From the NCBI RefSeq assembly GCF_025821625.1, contig NZ_JACKSH010000107.1, positions 24,900 to 88,899 on the forward strand: DNA of 64,000 nucleotides, in the 5' to 3' direction. A program made the translations under genes and the position numbers. Below are positions 35,319 through 44,533 of the stretch, piece by piece. Origin of the DNA: Mycolicibacterium pyrenivorans (GTDB taxonomy: Bacteria > Actinomycetota > Actinomycetes > Mycobacteriales > Mycobacteriaceae). Each line of letters begins with the position of its first letter. Positions within the stretch are counted from its first letter, which is position 1. The notes beneath the pieces were generated by a model. It saw only the letters and a program-made list of their open reading frames with translations, had not been told where the DNA came from and searched no databases.

Positions 35319-36563
35319 ATGACGTCCACACCCCCCGTTGCCGGTCTCGACGTGGACCTCGCCGACGGCCGCTTCTACGCCGACGGACCGGCCGCGCGCG
35401 AGGCGTACAAGTGGATGCGGGCCCACCAGCCGGTGTTCCGGGACCGCAACGGGCTGGCCGCGGCCACCAGCCACCAGGCGGTGCTCGATGCCGAACGCAA
35501 CCCGGAGTTGTTCTCCAGCGCGGGCGGCATCCGACCCGACCAGCCGGGCATGCCCTACATGATCGACATGGACGATCCGGCGCACCTGCTACGGCGCAAG
35601 CTGGTCAACGCGGGCTTCACCCGCAAGCGGGTGATGGACCGGTTGTCGTCGATCGAGACGCTGTGCGACACCCTGATCGACGCGGTCTGCGAACGCGGCG
35701 AGTGCGACTTCGTCCGGGACATCGCCGCACCGCTGCCGATGGCGGTCATCGGGGACATGCTCGGGGTGCTGCCCGACGAGCGCGACATGCTGCTGAAGTG
35801 GTCCGACGACCTGGTCGGCGGCCTCAGTTCGCACGTCGACGAACTGACCGTCCAGAAGCTGATGGACACCTTCGCCGCCTACACCGCGTTCACGATGGAC
35901 GTCATCGCGAAGCGGCGCGCGGAGCCCACCGACGACCTGTTCTCCGTCCTGGTGAACTCCGAGGTCGAGGGACAGCGGATGTCCGACGACGAGATCGTCT
36001 TCGAGACACTGCTGATCCTGATCGGTGGCGACGAGACCACCCGCCACACGCTGTCGGGTGGTACCGAGCAGCTGCTGCGGCACCGCGATCAGTGGGACGC
36101 GCTGGTCGCGGATGAGCGCTCGCGCGAAGACCATGGGGTACGCCCGTCGCTGCTGCCGGGCGCCATCGAGGAGATGCTGCGCTGGACCTCACCGGTGAAG
36201 AACATGTGCCGCGTGCTCACCGCGGACACCGAGTTCCACGGGACCGAGCTGCGCAAGGACGAGAAGATCATGCTGATGTTCGAGTCCGCCAACTTCGACG
36301 AGAGCGTCTTCGGCGATCCCGAGAACTTCCGTATCGACCGGAATCCGAACAACCACTTGGCATTCGGCTTCGGCACCCATTTCTGCCTCGGTAACCAGCT
36401 GGCCCGCCTCGAGCTGTCGAAGATGACAAGTCGCGTGCTCGAGCGGCTGCCCGACCTGCGGCTTGCCGAGGGCGCCGAGGTGCCGCTGCGGCCGGCGAAC
36501 TTCGTCAGCGGTCCCGAAGCCATGCCGGTGGTGTTCACGCCGACGGCACCAGTGCTGGCCTAA
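35319..36563 (+). CDS. cyp142: Cytochrome P450 CYP142, steroid C26/27 monooxygenase
   Basis: 414 residues from ATG 35319, which has AGGAG 5 nt upstream; a GTG 24 nt earlier in the 17-bp repeat array is possible. I-helix GGDETTR (237-242 region), heme loop FGFGTHFCLG with Cys356, and close overall likeness to M. tuberculosis CYP142A1. It oxidises the cholesterol side-chain terminus and overlaps CYP125 in function with opposite stereochemistry. Between DQWDALVAD and PSLLPGAIEEML it carries about ten extra residues (ERSREDHGVR) compared with CYP142A1, encoded by the 20-bp repeat copy at 36111. Converges with echA19 (6-nt gap). Confidence 0.93.
   Translation: MTSTPPVAGLDVDLADGRFYADGPAAREAYKWMRAHQPVFRDRNGLAAATSHQAVLDAERNPELFSSAGGIRPDQPGMPYMIDMDDPAHLLRRKLVNAGFTRKRVMDRLSSIETLCDTLIDAVCERGECDFVRDIAAPLPMAVIGDMLGVLPDERDMLLKWSDDLVGGLSSHVDELTVQKLMDTFAAYTAFTMDVIAKRRAEPTDDLFSVLVNSEVEGQRMSDDEIVFETLLILIGGDETTRHTLSGGTEQLLRHRDQWDALVADERSREDHGVRPSLLPGAIEEMLRWTSPVKNMCRVLTADTEFHGTELRKDEKIMLMFESANFDESVFGDPENFRIDRNPNNHLAFGFGTHFCLGNQLARLELSKMTSRVLERLPDLRLAEGAEVPLRPANFVSGPEAMPVVFTPTAPVLA
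36111..36130 (+). repeat. Copy 3 of the 20-bp interspersed repeat, in frame inside cyp142
   Basis: GATGAGCGCTCGCGCGAAGA, the exact reverse complement of 34503-34522 and 19/20 identical to 52342-52361. It encodes DERSRED, residues absent from M. tuberculosis CYP142A1. Confidence 0.85.
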
Positions 36564-36569
36564 GCGCGG

Positions 36570-37370
36570 TCAGCGCATCTGGAACTTCGGGGCGCGCTTC
36601 TCCTTGAACGCCCGCGGGCCTTCCTTGGCGTCCTCGCTCAGGAAGACCGGGATGCCGTTGGCGGTGTCGGGCTTGAACGCCTCTTCCTCGTGCATGCCCT
36701 CGGTCTCGCGGATGGTCTTGAGGATCGCCTGCACGGCCAGTGGGCCGTTGTTGTTGATCACCTCGGCGATCTCGAGGGCCTTGTCCAGCGCGGTGCCGTC
36801 GGGCACCACGTAGCCGATCAACCCGTAGGACAGAGCCTCGGCGGCGGTGATGTGGCGGCCGGTCAGCAGCAGATCGCACGCGATCGTGTACGGGATCTGG
36901 CGGACCAGGCGCACCGCGGAGCCGCCCATCGGGTACAGGCTCCACTTCGCCTCGGAGATGCCGAACTTCGCGCTCTCGCCGGCGATGCGGATGTCGGTGC
37001 CCTGCAGGATCTCGGTCCCGCCCGCGATCGCCGGGCCCTCGACGGCGGCGATCAGCGGCTTCTTCAGCCGGCGGCCCTTGAGCAGGCCGTCGATGCGCGA
37101 CGGGTCATAGCTGCCGTCCTTGAACGAGTCGCCCGGCGGCTTGGCCGTCGCGGCCTTGAGGTCCATGCCCGCGCAGAAGTAGCCGCCGGCGCCGGTGAGG
37201 ATGCAGGTGCGGATCTCGGGATCGTTGTCCACGCGGTCCCACGCATCGACCATGATCGAGAGCATCTCAGTGGACAGCGCGTTGCGCGCCTCCGGTCGGT
37301 TCAGCGTCAGGATCAAGGTGTGTCCGCGCTGCTCAATGAGGGCGTCGGGGCCTTTTGTTGCTTCGCTCAC
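36570..37370 (-). CDS. echA19: Steroid enoyl-CoA hydratase EchA19
   Basis: 266-residue crotonase. Oxyanion-hole segments [14 protein letters not shown] and [21 protein letters not shown]; family active-site Glu region [18 protein letters not shown]. It resembles EchA19 (Rv3516), which hydrates side-chain enoyl-CoA of steroids early in beta-oxidation. Start GTG 37370. Divergent from fadD19 with a KstR-type box between, so both are likely co-regulated. Confidence 0.9.
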   Translation of the reverse strand: MSEATKGPDALIEQRGHTLILTLNRPEARNALSTEMLSIMVDAWDRVDNDPEIRTCILTGAGGYFCAGMDLKAATAKPPGDSFKDGSYDPSRIDGLLKGRRLKKPLIAAVEGPAIAGGTEILQGTDIRIAGESAKFGISEAKWSLYPMGGSAVRLVRQIPYTIACDLLLTGRHITAAEALSYGLIGYVVPDGTALDKALEIAEVINNNGPLAVQAILKTIRETEGMHEEEAFKPDTANGIPVFLSEDAKEGPRAFKEKRAPKFQMR

Positions 37371-37414
37371 GGGGGTCCGCCTTCCAGCGTCGTCGCCACA
37401 GACTTGTCTGGAAA

Positions 37415-37428
37415 TGTAACACGTTCTA
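37415..37428. promoter_or_regulatory. KstR-type operator between echA19 and fadD19
   Basis: TGTAACACGTTCTA ends 10 nt before the fadD19 GTG; the echA19 start is 44 nt to the other side. Confidence 0.82.
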
Positions 37429-37438
37429 GTTTAGAGAC

Positions 37439-39100
37439 GTGGCTCTGAATATCGCCGACCTCGCCGAGCACGCCATCGACGCTGTGCCCGATCGCACCGC
37501 CCTGATCGGCGGTGACCAAAAGCTGACCTACGCCGAGTTGGAGGAGAAGGCCAATCGACTGGCCCACTACCTCATCGACCAGGGCGTGAAGAAGGACGAC
37601 AAGGTCGGTCTCTACTGCCGCAACCGCGTCGAGATCGTCATCGCGATGCTGGGTATCGTCAAGGCCGGCGCCATCCTGGTCAACGTCAACTTCCGCTATG
37701 TCGAGGGCGAACTGAAGTACCTGTTCGACAACTCCGACATGGTGGCCCTGGTGCACGAGCGGCGCTACGCCGACCGCGTGGCCAACGTGCTGCCCGAGAC
37801 CCCGAACGTCAAGACGATCCTGTCCATCGAGGACGGGTCGGACGACGACTACCAGCGCTACGGCGGCGTCGACTTCTACGCCGCACTCGAGCAGGGTTCG
37901 CCCGAGCGTGACTTCGGCCCGCGCAGCGCCGACGACATCTACCTGCTGTACACCGGCGGCACCACGGGCTTCCCCAAGGGCGTGATGTGGCGCCACGAGG
38001 ACATCTACCGGGTTCTGTTCGGCGGCACTGATTTTGCGACCGGCGAGCCGATCGCCGACGAATACGACCTGGCCAAGCAGGCCGCCGCGAACCCGCCGAT
38101 GGTCCAGTACCCGATCCCGCCGATGATCCACGGCGCCACCCAGTCCGCGACCTGGATGTCGTTGTTCTCCGGCCAGACCGTCGTGCTGGTGCCGGAGTTC
38201 GACGCCGATGAGGTGTGGCGCACCATCGCCGAGCACAAGGTGAACCTGCTGTTCTTCACCGGTGACGCGATGGCACGGCCGCTGCTCGACGCGCTGCTGG
38301 CCAGGCAGGAGTCAGGCGAAGAAGGAGAGGCGTACGACCTGTCGGCGCTGTTCCTGCTCGCCAGCACCGCGGCGGTGTTCTCCACCAGCATCAAGGAGAA
38401 GTTCCTCGAGTTGCTGCCGGACCGGATCATCACCGACTCAATCGGATCCTCGGAGACCGGCTTCGGCGGCACCAGCATCGTGGCCAAGGGGCAGTCGCGC
38501 ACCGGCGGTCCCCGGGTGACGATCGACAAGAACACCGTGGTGCTCGACGAGGAGGGCAACGAGGTCAAGCCCGGTTCCGGGGTGCGCGGCTTCATCGCCA
38601 AGCGTGGCCACATCCCGGTCGGTTACTTCAAGGACGAGAAGAAGACGGCCGAGACGTTCAAGACGTTCCACGGCGTCCGCTACGCGATCCCGGGTGACTA
38701 CGCCGAGGTCGAGGCCGACGGAAGCGTCACGATGCTCGGCCGTGGCTCGGTGTCGATCAACAGCGGCGGCGAGAAGATCTACCCCGAAGAGGTCGAGGCC
38801 GCGCTGAAGGGCCACCCCGACGTGTTCGACGCGTTGGTGGTCGGTGTTCCGGACCCGCGCTTCGGTCAGCATGTCGCCGCCGTCGTGCACCCGCGCGAGG
38901 GCACCCGCCCCACCCTCGCCGAACTCGACGCCTTCGTGCGCAAGGAGATCGCGGGTTACAAGGTGCCGCGCAGCCTCTGGTACGTCGACGAGGTCAAGCG
39001 TTCGCCCGCGGGCAAGCCGGACTACCGCTGGGCCAAGGACACCACCGAGGAGCGCCCCGCCGACGACGTGCACGCCAAACACGCCGGCGCACAAGCCTGA
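37439..39100 (+). CDS. fadD19: Steroid side-chain CoA ligase FadD19
   Basis: 553 residues from GTG 37439. AMP-binding motif YTGGTTGFPKGVMWRHED (about 172-189) and C-terminal SGGEKIYPEEVEAALKGHPDV. FadD19 (Rv3515c) makes CoA esters of sterol side-chain acids and is needed for C24-branched sterols such as sitosterol, which fits the neighbouring ltp3/ltp4 genes. KstR-type box directly upstream. Very short leader (10 nt), so the mRNA may be leaderless. Confidence 0.93.
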   Translation: MALNIADLAEHAIDAVPDRTALIGGDQKLTYAELEEKANRLAHYLIDQGVKKDDKVGLYCRNRVEIVIAMLGIVKAGAILVNVNFRYVEGELKYLFDNSDMVALVHERRYADRVANVLPETPNVKTILSIEDGSDDDYQRYGGVDFYAALEQGSPERDFGPRSADDIYLLYTGGTTGFPKGVMWRHEDIYRVLFGGTDFATGEPIADEYDLAKQAAANPPMVQYPIPPMIHGATQSATWMSLFSGQTVVLVPEFDADEVWRTIAEHKVNLLFFTGDAMARPLLDALLARQESGEEGEAYDLSALFLLASTAAVFSTSIKEKFLELLPDRIITDSIGSSETGFGGTSIVAKGQSRTGGPRVTIDKNTVVLDEEGNEVKPGSGVRGFIAKRGHIPVGYFKDEKKTAETFKTFHGVRYAIPGDYAEVEADGSVTMLGRGSVSINSGGEKIYPEEVEAALKGHPDVFDALVVGVPDPRFGQHVAAVVHPREGTRPTLAELDAFVRKEIAGYKVPRSLWYVDEVKRSPAGKPDYRWAKDTTEERPADDVHAKHAGAQA

Positions 39101-39125
39101 TGGGCCAGATCGTGAGGACTCGATC

Positions 39126-40247
39126 GTGAAAACAGAACTCTGCGAGCGTTTCGGGATCGAGTACCCGATCTTCGTGTTCACTCCGTCGGAGAAGGTCGCC
39201 GCGGCGGTCAGCAAGGCCGGCGGCCTCGGCGTGCTCGGCTGTGTCCGCTTCAACGACGCCGACGACCTCGAGAACGTCCTGCAGTGGATGGACGCCAACA
39301 CCGACGGCAAGCCGTACGGCGTCGACATCGTGATGCCGGCCAAGGTGCCCACCGAGGGCACCAGCGTCGACATCGACAAGCTGGTCCCGCAGACCCACCG
39401 CGACTTCGTCGCCAAGACGCTCGCAGACCTGGGCGTGCCGCCGCTTCCGGAGGACGAGGCGAAGTCCGAAGGTGTTCTGGGGTGGCTGCACTCGGTGGCC
39501 CGCAGCCACGTCGACGTCGCGCTCAAGCACCCGATCAAGCTGATCGCCAATGCGCTCGGGTCGCCGCCCAAGGATGTCATCGACCAGGCTCACGCGGCCG
39601 GTGTCCCCGTCGCGGCGCTGGCCGGTTCCGCCAAACACGCGCTGCGCCATGCTGAGAACGGCGTCGACATCGTCGTCGCGCAGGGCCACGAGGCCGGCGG
39701 GCACACCGGTGAGATCGGCTCGATGGTGCTGTGGCCGGAAATCGTTGACGCCCTTGACGGTAAGACCCCGGTGCTGGCCGCCGGCGGCATCGGCACCGGG
39801 CGGCAGGTTGCCGCGGCGCTGGCGCTGGGGGCCCAGGGTGTGTGGATGGGGTCGGCCTTCCTGACGTCCGCCGAGTACGACCTCGGCGTGCGCCTGGAGT
39901 CGGGACGGTCCGTGGTCCAGGAGGCGATGTTGAAGGCGACCTCCGCCGACACCGTGCGTAGACGCATCTACACGGGCAAGCCGGCGCGGCTGCTCAAGAG
40001 CCGGTGGACGGAAGCCTGGGATGCCGATGACGCACCCGAGCCGCTGCCCATGCCGCTGCAGAACATCCTCGTCAGCGAGGCGCACCAACGGATGAGCGAG
40101 TCGACCGACCCGACCACGGTGGCGATGCCGGTGGGCCAGATCGTCGGTCGGATGAACGAGATCCGCCCCGTCGCCGACATCATCGCCGAGCTGGTCAGCG
40201 GTTTCGAGGACGCGACGAGGCGACTCGACACCATCCGGGACAGCTGA
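39126..40247 (+). CDS. Nitronate monooxygenase-like FMN oxidoreductase
   Basis: 373 residues from GTG 39126 (MKTELCERFGIEYPIFVFTP), 25 nt after fadD19. TIM-barrel FMN family: AQGHEAGGHTGEIGSMVLWP contains the family's catalytic-site His and phosphate loop, and VLAAGGIGTGRQVAAALALG binds FMN phosphate. Members range from nitronate monooxygenases to enoyl reductases; in the HIP part of steroid catabolism a relative (IpdC) acts on a ring-C/D CoA ester. This copy is not next to ipdAB, so its exact reaction is open. Probably co-transcribed with fadD19. Confidence 0.8.
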   Translation: MKTELCERFGIEYPIFVFTPSEKVAAAVSKAGGLGVLGCVRFNDADDLENVLQWMDANTDGKPYGVDIVMPAKVPTEGTSVDIDKLVPQTHRDFVAKTLADLGVPPLPEDEAKSEGVLGWLHSVARSHVDVALKHPIKLIANALGSPPKDVIDQAHAAGVPVAALAGSAKHALRHAENGVDIVVAQGHEAGGHTGEIGSMVLWPEIVDALDGKTPVLAAGGIGTGRQVAAALALGAQGVWMGSAFLTSAEYDLGVRLESGRSVVQEAMLKATSADTVRRRIYTGKPARLLKSRWTEAWDADDAPEPLPMPLQNILVSEAHQRMSESTDPTTVAMPVGQIVGRMNEIRPVADIIAELVSGFEDATRRLDTIRDS

Positions 40248-40269
40248 CGCCGGACTAGAGTCGGCAACC

Positions 40270-41826
40270 GTGAACGGTGCCGAGGCCCTGCTGACCACTC
40301 TCGTCGACGGCGGGGTCGAGGTGTGTTTCGCCAACCCCGGCACCTCGGAGATGCACTTCGTGGCCGCGTTGGATGCGGTGCCGCAGATGCGTGGTGTGTT
40401 GACCTTGTTCGAGGGTGTGGCCACCGGCGCCGCCGACGGGTACGCGCGGATGGCCGACAAACCTGCCGCCGTGCTGCTGCACCTGGGCCCGGGCCTGGGC
40501 AACGGCCTGGCCAACCTGCACAACGCGCGCCGGGCGCACACCCCGATGGTGGTCGTCGTCGGCGACCACGCCACCTATCACAAGAATTTCGACGCCCCAC
40601 TGGAATCCGACATCGACGCGGTCGCGGGCACCGTGTCGGGGTGGGTGCGCCGTACGATGCACACCGCCGACATCGCCTCCGACACCCGCGACGCCGTCGC
40701 CGCCGCCCGCGGGGGCGCGGTGTCGACGTTGATCCTGCCCGCCGACGTGTCCTGGACCGACGGTGCGCGCACCGCTCCGGCTTCACCCGCCGTCGCCGAG
40801 GCCACCGGCGCCGACGCAGCCGTCCGCGGCGCGGTGGAGGTGCTGCGTTCCGGCGCGCCGACGGTAATCCTCATCGGCGGCGACGCTACCCGCGCTCCCG
40901 GGCTGGCGGCCGCTGTCCGCGTCGCCGAGGCCGCCGGCGCCAAGGTGCTGTGCGAGACGTTCCCGAGCCGCCAGCTGCGCGGCGCGGGTGTCCCGGAGGT
41001 CGACCGGCTCGCGTACTTCGCCGAGGCGGCCGAGGCGCAACTGGCCGGGGCGACGCATCTCGTGCTGGCCGGCGCGAAATCGCCGGTGTCCTTCTTCGCA
41101 TATCCCGGTAAGCCCAGCGACCTGGTACCCGCGGGCTGCGACGTGTACGTGCTCGCCCCGCAGTCCGGCGCCGCGGCCGCGCTGGAGAAGTTGGCCGACG
41201 AATTGGCGCCCGGCACCACCGCCACCGTCGCCGGCCCGGCACGTCCCGGTCTGCCCGCCGGGCCCCTGACCGCGTTCGCGGCGGCGGCTGTGGTCGGCGC
41301 CCTCCTGCCCGAAGGGGCCGTCATCGTGGACGAATCCAACACCGCGGGAATCGGGGTCGCCGCCGCCACGGCAGGTGCCCCGGCCCATGACGTGTTGACG
41401 CTGACCGGCGGCGCGATCGGCTACGGCATACCGGCCGCGGTGGGCGCCGCCGTCGCCGCGCCCGACCGGCCGGTGCTGGCCCTGCAGGCCGACGGATCGG
41501 CGATGTACACCGTCTCCGGTCTGTGGACGCAGGCGCGCGAGAACCTCGACGTGACGACGGTGATCTTCAACAACGGCGCCTACGACATCCTGCGCATCGA
41601 ACTGCAGCGCGTCGGCGCGGCGAGTGCGGACGCCCCCGGTCCCAGGGTGTTGGAGCTGCTCGATCTGGGAAGCCCCACAATCGATTTCGTCAAGATCGCG
41701 GAGGGCATGGGCGTTCCGGCGCGGCGTGCCACCACCACCGAGGAGCTGGCTGCCGCACTGACCGACGCGTTCACCGAGCCGGGCCCGCACCTGATCGAGG
41801 CCGTGGTCCCGTCCCTGGCCGGCTGA
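40270..41826 (+). CDS. ilvX: Acetolactate synthase-like ThDP enzyme IlvX
   Basis: 518 residues from GTG 40270. ThDP-enzyme layout: N-terminal pyrimidine domain with conserved Glu in VLTLFEGVATGAADGYARMA, a middle domain, and the ThDP/Mg motif LALQADGSAMYTVSGLWTQARE ... FNNGAYD. Resembles Rv3509c (ilvX) of the same locus. No acetolactate role is shown for it; the substrate is unknown, possibly a 2-keto acid or acyl-CoA from sterol breakdown. It ends 16 nt before the convergent kshA paralogue. Confidence 0.82.
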   Translation: MNGAEALLTTLVDGGVEVCFANPGTSEMHFVAALDAVPQMRGVLTLFEGVATGAADGYARMADKPAAVLLHLGPGLGNGLANLHNARRAHTPMVVVVGDHATYHKNFDAPLESDIDAVAGTVSGWVRRTMHTADIASDTRDAVAAARGGAVSTLILPADVSWTDGARTAPASPAVAEATGADAAVRGAVEVLRSGAPTVILIGGDATRAPGLAAAVRVAEAAGAKVLCETFPSRQLRGAGVPEVDRLAYFAEAAEAQLAGATHLVLAGAKSPVSFFAYPGKPSDLVPAGCDVYVLAPQSGAAAALEKLADELAPGTTATVAGPARPGLPAGPLTAFAAAAVVGALLPEGAVIVDESNTAGIGVAAATAGAPAHDVLTLTGGAIGYGIPAAVGAAVAAPDRPVLALQADGSAMYTVSGLWTQARENLDVTTVIFNNGAYDILRIELQRVGAASADAPGPRVLELLDLGSPTIDFVKIAEGMGVPARRATTTEELAAALTDAFTEPGPHLIEAVVPSLAG

Positions 41827-41842
41827 TCGCCCGCTCTCAGTC

Positions 41843-42970
41843 TCAGGCGCGCGTGCGGGCCGCCATGTTCTCGGCGACCTCCTGCTGCCACAGGTCGTTG
41901 GCGTGGGTGGTGTCGACCTCCTGCTCGAAGCGGTCGGTCATGTCGGCAGCGACGTCGGCGGCATCGACGTAGAACTGCTGATACCACCGCCGGTGCTGGT
42001 AGACGGGTCCGTCCTCCTCGGTGAGCAGCGGATTGTCGATGCGCGTCTTGTTCTTCCAGATCTCGACGTCCTCCAGGAAGCCCTCGCCGAAGCTGCGGTT
42101 CATCGCGGCGGCCAGTTTGGCGGCCTTGTCGGCGGGCAGCCCGGGCATCTCCTGGACGGCCACCCCCCACTGCAGGACGAACGAGCTGTGGGTGACCGGG
42201 TAGTGTCAGTTGATCAGCGCCACCTCGACGGTGAATCCGGGGCCGAGGTCGTTGTGCAGCCAGTTGATCATGTAGGCGGGACCGAAGTAGGTCGCCTCGG
42301 AACGCAGATACGTTCCTTCCCAGAGCTTCTCGGGATTGGGCGTGAAGTCGGGCCGCGGCTTGGACTCCATGAACTGGCTTGCGGTGTGGCCGTCGATGAC
42401 GTTCTTGAAGTACGTCGGGTAGGCGTGGTGGATGTAGAAGAAGTGCGCCATGTCGACGTTGTTGTCGACGATCTCGCGGCAGTGCGCACCCTCGATCAGA
42501 ATCGAACTCCACTGCCACGGTGACCACCGGCCCTCGTCGTATCCCTCGATGGTCGGCGGGGTCAACTCGGCCGGGGGAACCGAGCCCTCGGGGTCGTTCC
42601 AGACGAGCAACTGGCCGTTCACCTCGGTGGTCTGCCACGCCTTGGTGCGCGCCATCCGCGGGGTGCGTTTGGCGTAGGGCACCAGCTTGCACCTGCCGTC
42701 GCCGCCCCAGCGCCAGTCGTGGAACGGGCAGGCGACCGTGTCGCCCTTGACGGTGCCCTGGGACAGGTCCCCGCCCATGTGACGGCAGTACCCGTCGAGA
42801 ACGTTGAGCGCACCTTCGGAATCCGCGAAGACGACCAGTTTGGTGCCGAACGCGGTGACGCCGTGTGGTCGGCCGTCACGGAAGTCCTCGGCGAGCCCGA
42901 GGCAGTGCCAGCCGCGTGCGAAGCGTTCCATCGCTGCGCCGGTGTCGATCTCGCGAACGTGCTCGGTCAT
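41843..42970 (-). pseudogene. KshA paralogue interrupted by an in-frame TGA at a Cys codon
   Basis: 376 codons from ATG 42970. Rieske ligands C62-x-H64 and C81-x2-H84 and the iron ligands in DMAHFFYIHHAY are intact. Codon 255 (42208-42206) is TGA where KshA at 25.9 kb has TGC in LINCHYPV. After it the same frame continues uninterrupted for 120 codons of clear KshA sequence (HYPVTHSSFVLQWGVAV ... TRIDNPLLTEEDGPVYQ). A product ending at the TGA would lack the C-terminal part of the catalytic domain, including the third iron ligand. Readings: nonsense mutation (favoured, given other lesions nearby), sequence error, or selenocysteine. Confidence 0.82.
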
Positions 42971-42973
42971 CTT

Positions 42974-44533
42974 CTACTCCCTCTTCATGTCCAGCACGGC
43001 CAGGTGACTGAAGACCATGCTGGTGCCGATCGGGTTGCCGCCGCCGGGATAGGCGGTGCCACTTGGTGCTGCCATCGTGTTGCCTGCCGCGTAGAGGCCT
43101 GTGATCACAGTGTCCGCCGTATCGAGCACCCGCGCCGCGGTATCGGTGCGCAGACCGCCCTTGGTTCCGAGATCGGACACCCCGAACGCGGCCGCGTGGA
43201 ACGGCCCGCGTTCGATCGGGTACAGCGGCGGCGCGCCACCGGAGAACGCGCGGTCGTAGGGTTCGTCACCGCGGCCGAAGTCCTCGTCGACGCCGCGCCG
43301 CACGAAATCGTTGAACCGCGCGACCGTCTCCACCAGATTCCGCGGTGGCACCCCGATCTCGACGGCGAGTTCCTCGAGCGTCTCCGCCGTGCGCCACAGC
43401 CCGGCGGCCACGTACTTGTCGGGCTCGACCATCGAGACATTGGTGGCCTTCACCGGAGGGATGCCGCCGGCCCCGTCTCCACCGTCGTCGTAGACCATCC
43501 AGAACGGCAACGTCACGGTGCCGTCGTCCACCGCGGCCAGCACCGCACGGCCGAGCCGGTCGTAGGCGGCCGACTCGTTGACGAACCGTCTGCCGTGGTC
43601 GTCGACGAAGATGCCGCCGGTGAACCACAGCGCGAAGGCCGACGCGCCGTCCGGGTGGGTGAGACCCGGCGACCACCAGGCCTGGTCCATCAGGTCGGTG
43701 TCGGCGCCCACCGCCATCGCCGCAAGGTGGGCCAGACCGCGATTGCCCCACGGGCCCATGGTGTCTCGCGATCGGCCCGGCACGCCGAATTTGGCACGCA
43801 GGTCGTCGTTGTGCTCGAATCCGCCCGCGGCCAGCAGCACACCCCGCCGCGCCCGGATCGCCCGGCGTTGTCCGTCCGTCTCGACGATCGCGCCGACGAC
43901 GGCACCGTCGTCGACCACCAGCTCGACCAGCGCTGTGTTCAGCCGGGCGGAGGCGTGCGGATACCGGCGGGTGGCCGCCAGGAATCGGGCGATCAGGGCC
44001 CGGCCGCCGACGAAATAGTCCTCGGGCGGCGGAGTCCCGAGCCGGTCGGTGTCCAGCGGTCCGCGGACGAGGTCACGCAGATCGGGGGCGGCGGCGACCT
44101 TGAGGGGCTTGGCGGCGATATGACGCATGCCGTCGGCGCGGGCCTTGGGCGCCTTGCCGAAGTAGTCGGGCCAGGGCAACAGCGTGAACTTCAGCTGATC
44201 ATCGGATTCCAGGTACTCGATCAGCGGTGCACCGCTGCGGACGTAGGTCTCCTGCAGCGCCCTGGGCGTGCGGTCGCCGACGACCGCGGTGTAGTACTCC
44301 AGCGCGTCGTCGATGCTGTCGTCGGTGCCCGCGCGCAGCAGAACGGGGTTGCACGGGAACCACATTCCGCCGCCGCCCGAATACGCGGTGGTGCCGCCGA
44401 ACTTGTCGGTGGCCTCGACCAGGATGACGTCGAGTCCCTCCCTGGCGGCGGTGTAGGCGCCGGTGACCCCACCGGCGCCCGAGCCCGCGACCAGGACGTC
44501 GGTGGTCTCATCCCACTCACGGTCTTCGCGCAA
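42974..44533 (-). CDS. KstD-like FAD-dependent ketosteroid dehydrogenase paralogue
   Basis: 519 residues, apparently from TTG 44533 overlapping the preceding fadD-like gene by 17 nt. FAD motif DVLVAGSGAGGVTGAYTAAR, FGGTTAYSGGGGMWFPCN and a C-terminal GLYAAGNTMAAPSGTAYPGGG loop mark it as a 3-ketosteroid-dehydrogenase relative, distinct from kstD at 12.5 kb. It may act on intermediates still carrying a partial side chain (inference). Three nt separate it from the kshA paralogue, pairing a delta-1-dehydrogenase with a 9-hydroxylase in one operon. Confidence 0.85.
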   Translation of the reverse strand: MREDREWDETTDVLVAGSGAGGVTGAYTAAREGLDVILVEATDKFGGTTAYSGGGGMWFPCNPVLLRAGTDDSIDDALEYYTAVVGDRTPRALQETYVRSGAPLIEYLESDDQLKFTLLPWPDYFGKAPKARADGMRHIAAKPLKVAAAPDLRDLVRGPLDTDRLGTPPPEDYFVGGRALIARFLAATRRYPHASARLNTALVELVVDDGAVVGAIVETDGQRRAIRARRGVLLAAGGFEHNDDLRAKFGVPGRSRDTMGPWGNRGLAHLAAMAVGADTDLMDQAWWSPGLTHPDGASAFALWFTGGIFVDDHGRRFVNESAAYDRLGRAVLAAVDDGTVTLPFWMVYDDGGDGAGGIPPVKATNVSMVEPDKYVAAGLWRTAETLEELAVEIGVPPRNLVETVARFNDFVRRGVDEDFGRGDEPYDRAFSGGAPPLYPIERGPFHAAAFGVSDLGTKGGLRTDTAARVLDTADTVITGLYAAGNTMAAPSGTAYPGGGNPIGTSMVFSHLAVLDMKRE

